Of a stretch of DNA of 64,000 nt, positions 60,111 through 64,000 are shown piece after piece. A program made the position numbers and the translations under genes. Position 1 is the stretch's first letter. The number at the start of each line of letters is the position of its first letter. The notes beneath the pieces were generated by a model. The model saw only the letters and a list, made by a program, of their open reading frames with translations. It searched no databases and had not been told where the DNA came from. Source of the DNA: Algoriphagus sp. Y33 (GTDB lineage: Bacteria; Bacteroidota; Bacteroidia; Cytophagales; Cyclobacteriaceae); assembly GCF_014838715.1 (NCBI RefSeq), contig NZ_CP061947.1, forward strand, positions 4,092,001 to 4,156,000, read 5' to 3'.

Positions 60111-63100
60111 TCAATGATCAATTCTTATCCTGTGTGTCTCCACATTGTTTATTGTATATACCTTTAAAAGGTAAAGTCCACCAGACAACGAGGAAACATC
60201 AATTGAGTTGTTACCATTATCGATAAATTCTTTAGTAATTACAACCTTACCTACATTATTAATTAATTCAACCTTTATATTTTCATTGCTATTTAATATG
60301 GAGCTTTTACTTTGTTTACCAAATCTTTCTATGTTAAGCTCATAGGAGGTTGGGTTGGGATAAACTGAAAATAGTCCTTCATTAAATTGCCCACAATCCA
60401 GATATTCCACCTCATAGCCGGGAAGCCACGAAGAAGTCCCACATGCATTGGTTCCCCTCACTTCAAAAACATAATACCCAATTGGGCTAGGGACATATGT
60501 CCATGCATGAGGTCCATTTCCGGAATAGGGCGTTGATGAGGTGTACTTAACTGTTAGGTTTGGCCAATTTAATAATCGGGCGTTCCAAGTAACACCAGGG
60601 GCAGAAGATTCCACTTCAAATGAATTACCGCTAGCATTAGAACAAAAATATGAAAATCCGTCAACACTATTAGTGAAACCTATAAAGCTTGCTTTAGGCC
60701 TCCCTACCCATACTTTTCTGGTTAAATTAACCAAGCCACAGTTACTATTTATTTTTGCAGTCACTGTTATTTCTCCGTCAAAATTATTTTTTCTGGTCGC
60801 TACCCCTGATGAAGAATTGATACTCAGTCCAGAAGAATTGCTTGATGACCAGATAATTACAGCGCTATTAGACACATTGTTTAAACTAAATGTGCCTGAT
60901 GAACAAATCGTATTCGGCCCTGAAACCGTAATGGGATTAGAAGATCCACATGTCCCTAAACATGAAAAGAGTGAAGGAGTTCCTTCCAGTTCATCCAGCA
61001 ACCAATTTCCATTATTGAGGGTAAATTGGGTATGATCTTCACTTATTTGTGGATTTGTGAAAAAATTATCAAAAGGAACTGATTTTGGAGCTGGAGGAGG
61101 TGATAATGGAGAGTAGCTTCTGGTAAGATCAGTATAACTGATAGTTTGATTCCCACTGCTTATATCCAAACTACTATAAGTTGGAACAAAATTAAACCTC
61201 GGTTCTAAGATATACCCTGACATTTCTGGGGGAAGAGTAACAAATTTATCGATATTATATATTCCGCCATTAGAATTGTCTAGGGGTAGCATAGAAGAAG
61301 TTGAATTCAGCGTTTTTTGATTTATCAATTGTTCTTCTATATTGATAAATCCCAGAACCTTTTTCTTAATAAAAATTTTCCCCTTATAGATTTCTTTGAC
61401 CTGTTGATTTGGTAAAGCTTTCATTACAAATAAAGCCTTGACATCAGTATTCGTTGACAATGCGGACGTCATTGTCTTAATCGGATTAACAGATAGAGAA
61501 TTAATAATGCTGAAAACAACGTTATGAACGAAAAAGGGAAGATCAACTACAGTTTCATTGATTTGGGCTATCGTTGCATTAGGAGCAAAGTCTAATGGAG
61601 TTCCGCACTCAGAACCATTTGAGATAGAGATATTGCGAATGCCGTCCTGAGACGGATATCCCATATTTTTATACTCATTCAGAAAATTTGTCCTCAGTGC
61701 ATTAGTGGTATGGGTCAAGGAAGCTCCTACTCCGGAAAGTTGATAAATTAGCATTTGTTGGGCTGCAGGAGTCTCTAATAAATCAAGCCCTTGCTGCAGG
61801 TCAGGAAATGCATTGTCCAGATCTACAACATTTATATTAAAAAGACTATAGAAGACCGGAATACTGATGGACTCCCCTATTAAATGTCTGATAAATGCCT
61901 GAAATGCCAATGGTACATTCGCACCTTGATGGGGTGTGTCATGACTAATGTACAATTTTGTTTTATGAAGTCGACTAGTTTGCTCCATATGCCTCAATGC
62001 ATAACGGGCTACCAACCCGCCCATACTCATTCCCATCACAACATTTTTTTCATTACCGGTTTTGTTGTTATTGACCCATTCAATCACCTTTTCAACCATA
62101 TAGGCATTACGCTGGATGTAGTCAGTTCCATTTCGAAAGTTGACAAAAACTAAATCATATCCATTTGCTTCAATAGCCTCATTTAGCGTTTGACCAGTGC
62201 TATTATCAACTGAAACATTTATTCCCCCTATATCGTCATTGTTTACAAAACTTAAATAATCAAAATCATTATTTGGATCAAAACCTTCCACCACGATAAA
62301 TGGCTTATCCAAAACCCCATCTGTCCCGGAAGTCTCAATTGTAATATCACCAATAGCTGACGCACCCTGCCATGCATTACCGGTAATAACTTGCGTACTT
62401 GCACCAGACCCGTTAAACCGCCCATTGGGGGAAGAGCTTGGTGGTATATAATCAAGCCAGATTTTGGAATGGCTATACCTAGTAATGCCACCACTGTATG
62501 AAAATTTAAATTTCAGCTCTTTTTCGCCTCCGGAAGTGTATGTGACGTTTTTATTACTATTTAAACTAACTGTTTGATACCCTTGGCCATTGCCAAAATC
62601 GATTTGTATTGAGCTTAATGAATTGGTTATATTTTTATAAACCATGTTGCTTTGGAGTCTAAAAGCAAATGTGTTACCCTGAATTTCATTTTGAAGGGGA
62701 GCTACAGCAAAAGATGTTTTTATTTCATAGGGGTTTCTTCCCGCCACATCATATATTTTTTCGTTAGTTACAGTTACATCCCCGTTTGTGTAGGCATTGG
62801 CCTTGTATTGCTGGTAGTTGAAATGGCCGGCGGCAAGTAAAATCACACCCGGGTTGGCATCTTGCTGAGTACTAAAATGACTGAAAACTGATGACGGTAC
62901 AGTCATGGTTGTAGCACTTCCTATCCTCATTGAATACACCGAATTATAGAATGCCTCCCACTCACTTAAACTAACCCAGCTACTATCCGTAAGAACACCG
63001 TTAAAAGCTTCAATATTATTGAATTTGACACCGAATTCCTTTAAAAGCCCAGTATTGACCTTGCTTTTATCTATCGCACCAAACACATGCTCCATTCTGT

Positions 63101-63176
63101 TATAGTAATTGGTGGTTTGAGCATATGTGTTAATGAAAACACCCAGAAAAAGCAGGAAAAGTATTGTTTTTCTCAT
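60111..63176 (-). CDS. T9SS-exported PGAP1/lipase-like alpha/beta hydrolase with Ig-like C-terminal region
   Basis: A 1021-residue protein with signal peptide (about 1-19). A hydrolase domain at about residues 290-480 has the nucleophile elbow V-V-M-G-M-S-M-G-G-L-V-A-R-Y (Ser about 384) and the nearby S-H-D-T-P-H-Q-G-A-N, as in PGAP1-like and triacylglycerol lipases. Residues about 745-830 look like a bacterial Ig/PKD-like fold. The last 80 residues are a type A T9SS sorting domain (Y-P-N-P-T at about 943, then G-G-L-Y-L-L-K-V-Y near the end), so the protein is carried across the outer membrane by the type IX system and anchored or released there. Probably a surface lipase or esterase; substrate unknown. 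The DNA is somewhat AT-rich. Confidence 0.9.
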   Translation of the reverse strand: MRKTILFLLFLGVFINTYAQTTNYYNRMEHVFGAIDKSKVNTGLLKEFGVKFNNIEAFNGVLTDSSWVSLSEWEAFYNSVYSMRIGSATTMTVPSSVFSHFSTQQDANPGVILLAAGHFNYQQYKANAYTNGDVTVTNEKIYDVAGRNPYEIKTSFAVAPLQNEIQGNTFAFRLQSNMVYKNITNSLSSIQIDFGNGQGYQTVSLNSNKNVTYTSGGEKELKFKFSYSGGITRYSHSKIWLDYIPPSSSPNGRFNGSGASTQVITGNAWQGASAIGDITIETSGTDGVLDKPFIVVEGFDPNNDFDYLSFVNNDDIGGINVSVDNSTGQTLNEAIEANGYDLVFVNFRNGTDYIQRNAYMVEKVIEWVNNNKTGNEKNVVMGMSMGGLVARYALRHMEQTSRLHKTKLYISHDTPHQGANVPLAFQAFIRHLIGESISIPVFYSLFNINVVDLDNAFPDLQQGLDLLETPAAQQMLIYQLSGVGASLTHTTNALRTNFLNEYKNMGYPSQDGIRNISISNGSECGTPLDFAPNATIAQINETVVDLPFFVHNVVFSIINSLSVNPIKTMTSALSTNTDVKALFVMKALPNQQVKEIYKGKIFIKKKVLGFINIEEQLINQKTLNSTSSMLPLDNSNGGIYNIDKFVTLPPEMSGYILEPRFNFVPTYSSLDISSGNQTISYTDLTRSYSPLSPPPAPKSVPFDNFFTNPQISEDHTQFTLNNGNWLLDELEGTPSLFSCLGTCGSSNPITVSGPNTICSSGTFSLNNVSNSAVIIWSSSNSSGLSINSSSGVATRKNNFDGEITVTAKINSNCGLVNLTRKVWVGRPKASFIGFTNSVDGFSYFCSNASGNSFEVESSAPGVTWNARLLNWPNLTVKYTSSTPYSGNGPHAWTYVPSPIGYYVFEVRGTNACGTSSWLPGYEVEYLDCGQFNEGLFSVYPNPTSYELNIERFGKQSKSSILNSNENIKVELINNVGKVVITKEFIDNGNNSIDVSSLSGGLYLLKVYTINNVETHRIRIDH

Positions 63177-63211
63177 ATTTCGCTAATCTAATAAAAGTGA
63201 TAAATTGAGCC

Positions 63212-63754
63212 TTAAGGTATGTACTGAATATCAAAACGTCCATTTGTCATTCTAACAGTATCGCAAGCTTCATTAGAAGCTGAAAATTCAAATGTTCCGG
63301 AAATCACGAAATTGGTTCTGTCTATTCTTGAAAAGTTAATTTTTCCTTCAATAATATCTTCTGCCGCATAGGTGCAGTTTTCAATTCCCAAATATTTCAT
63401 TGATCTTGCCCTCACCTTGGGTAGATTGGTCAAATCATACTCTTTATTTATCTCAAAAGGATCCAGAACGGTAAATCCAACAATTTGATTTAAGCCTTTG
63501 GTATCCATCCTGCCAGAGATCTGAACTCCCCCGCCCTGATATATCGCAGTAACATATAACGAATTATTGGCAACCATTGCTTCTCCGTTGATCAAACAAC
63601 CAAATGTGTTTTCTCCGGTTAGGGTAATCGGCGGAAGTTTCTCCAATTCAGATTTTGGCTTGCTTTCTTTCCAGAATAGATTCAGGTCACAGGCAGTACA
63701 CATAGTAAAAATCAGTAGTAAAGCAGGGTATAAAGGAGAAAGGCTACTTTTCAT
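63212..63754 (-). CDS. small DUF6252-like lipoprotein
   Basis: A 180-residue lipoprotein: signal ends C-T-A-C-D, so the second Cys (about residue 22) is likely lipidated. The body has T-F-G-C-L-I-N-G-E-A near residue 50 and G-K-I-N-F-S-R-I-D and S-G-T-F-E-F-S-A near 135-155, the pattern of DUF6252 proteins of Bacteroidota. It ends with G-R-F-D-I-Q-Y. It lies 35 bases upstream of the T9SS hydrolase gene on the same strand, so they may share a transcript. Function unknown. Confidence 0.85.
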   Translation of the reverse strand: MKSSLSPLYPALLLIFTMCTACDLNLFWKESKPKSELEKLPPITLTGENTFGCLINGEAMVANNSLYVTAIYQGGGVQISGRMDTKGLNQIVGFTVLDPFEINKEYDLTNLPKVRARSMKYLGIENCTYAAEDIIEGKINFSRIDRTNFVISGTFEFSASNEACDTVRMTNGRFDIQYIP

Positions 63755-63758
63755 ATAA

Positions 63759-64000
63759 TTATAATTTTCTTCTTAAAGGTCATATGGAATCTCGCTGGGT
63801 TTATAATCATCCCTATGTTATGTGTGTCGTCTTCGACATGCTCGATTTCATAACTATAAAAATTAGGTTTACTAAATATAAAATGAAAAACTAAAATATC
63901 AAAACTAAATGATGAAGGTATTTCTTTGATCCTTTTAGACTGAACTGTTTGAACACAACACTATGATTATTAAGATATTAATTGGACTTAGATTAATAAT
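63759..64000. other. AT-rich stretch at the window end, no gene seen
   Basis: No reading frame of interest or clear hairpin. It would hold the promoter of the lipoprotein gene, and perhaps the beginning of a feature outside the window. Confidence 0.4.

Noticed and set aside
60541..61035. 164-codon plus-strand frame within the T9SS hydrolase region
   Set aside because: It is antisense to a well-supported domain and has no homology sign.
1..64000. Prophage, insertion sequence or integrative element
   Set aside because: No transposase, integrase, phage structural gene or terminal repeat was found in any part of the window.

Overview
This window looks like chromosomal DNA of a Bacteroidota bacterium, most likely the Cytophagales / Cyclobacteriaceae (Algoriphagus-like). 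That placement is inferred from gene content and style, not from a search. The signs are two SusC/SusD pairs, a third TonB receptor with a DUF4249 lipoprotein, a type IX secretion C-terminal signal, PVC-type haem-binding dehydrogenases, the MoxR-DUF58-DUF4350-DUF4129-SpoIIM-RDD membrane cluster, and few clear Shine-Dalgarno sites. I saw no rRNA, tRNA, CRISPR array, IS transposase or prophage module.

Layout. 1-5 kb: the 3' end of malate dehydrogenase, a large membrane-anchored propeller protein and an MscS channel. 5-11.3 kb (minus): a tightly overlapping operon of a secreted unknown, a TonB receptor with STN domain, a DUF4249 lipoprotein and a secreted protein with a macroglobulin-like start and a plug-like end. 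11.4-17.3 kb: a sugar-catabolism block (two TIM-barrel isomerase/epimerase proteins, one Tat-exported; a Gfo/Idh/MocA oxidoreductase; a mannose-6-phosphate-isomerase-like cupin; a DUF4432 mutarotase-like protein). 17.4-19.3 kb: an ordered tandem array of 214/222-bp monomers forming a 658-bp higher-order repeat. 19.4-20.1 kb: an unknown acidic protein. 20.4-37.3 kb: a glycan/keto-sugar locus with two divergent SusCD pairs, each followed by a cytochrome-bearing PVC-type dehydrogenase, plus a DUF1080 keto-disaccharide hydrolase. 37.7-40.9 kb: two exported proteins sharing an unusual cysteine-rich metal-binding module (on an alpha/beta hydrolase and on a DJ-1 domain), beside a GlxA-type regulator. 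41-44.5 kb: an FG-GAP propeller, a HopJ-family protein and a DUF1593 nucleoside-hydrolase-like lipoprotein. 44.5-51.6 kb: the MoxR/DUF58 cluster. 51.6-59.7 kb: mostly single housekeeping-type genes (YdeI-like, serine hydrolase, GlcG/HbpS-like, HAD, three GNATs, DUF3050, VOC, GH130, GAF). 59.7-64 kb: duplicated palindromic intergenic modules, a T9SS-exported PGAP1-like hydrolase and a small lipoprotein.

How the parts may fit. The 11-37 kb stretch can be read as one carbohydrate-processing region: SusCD pairs import glycosides, exported haem dehydrogenases oxidise sugars, DUF1080 cleaves 3-keto-sugars, and the TIM-barrel, Gfo/Idh, cupin and mutarotase-like proteins handle the released sugars. 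This rests on family knowledge; no substrate is visible in the sequence. The strongest unexplained structures are the higher-order repeat array, a matched pair of inverted 18-bp sites flanking the divergent susC genes, and the shared cysteine module in the 37.7-39.8 kb genes.
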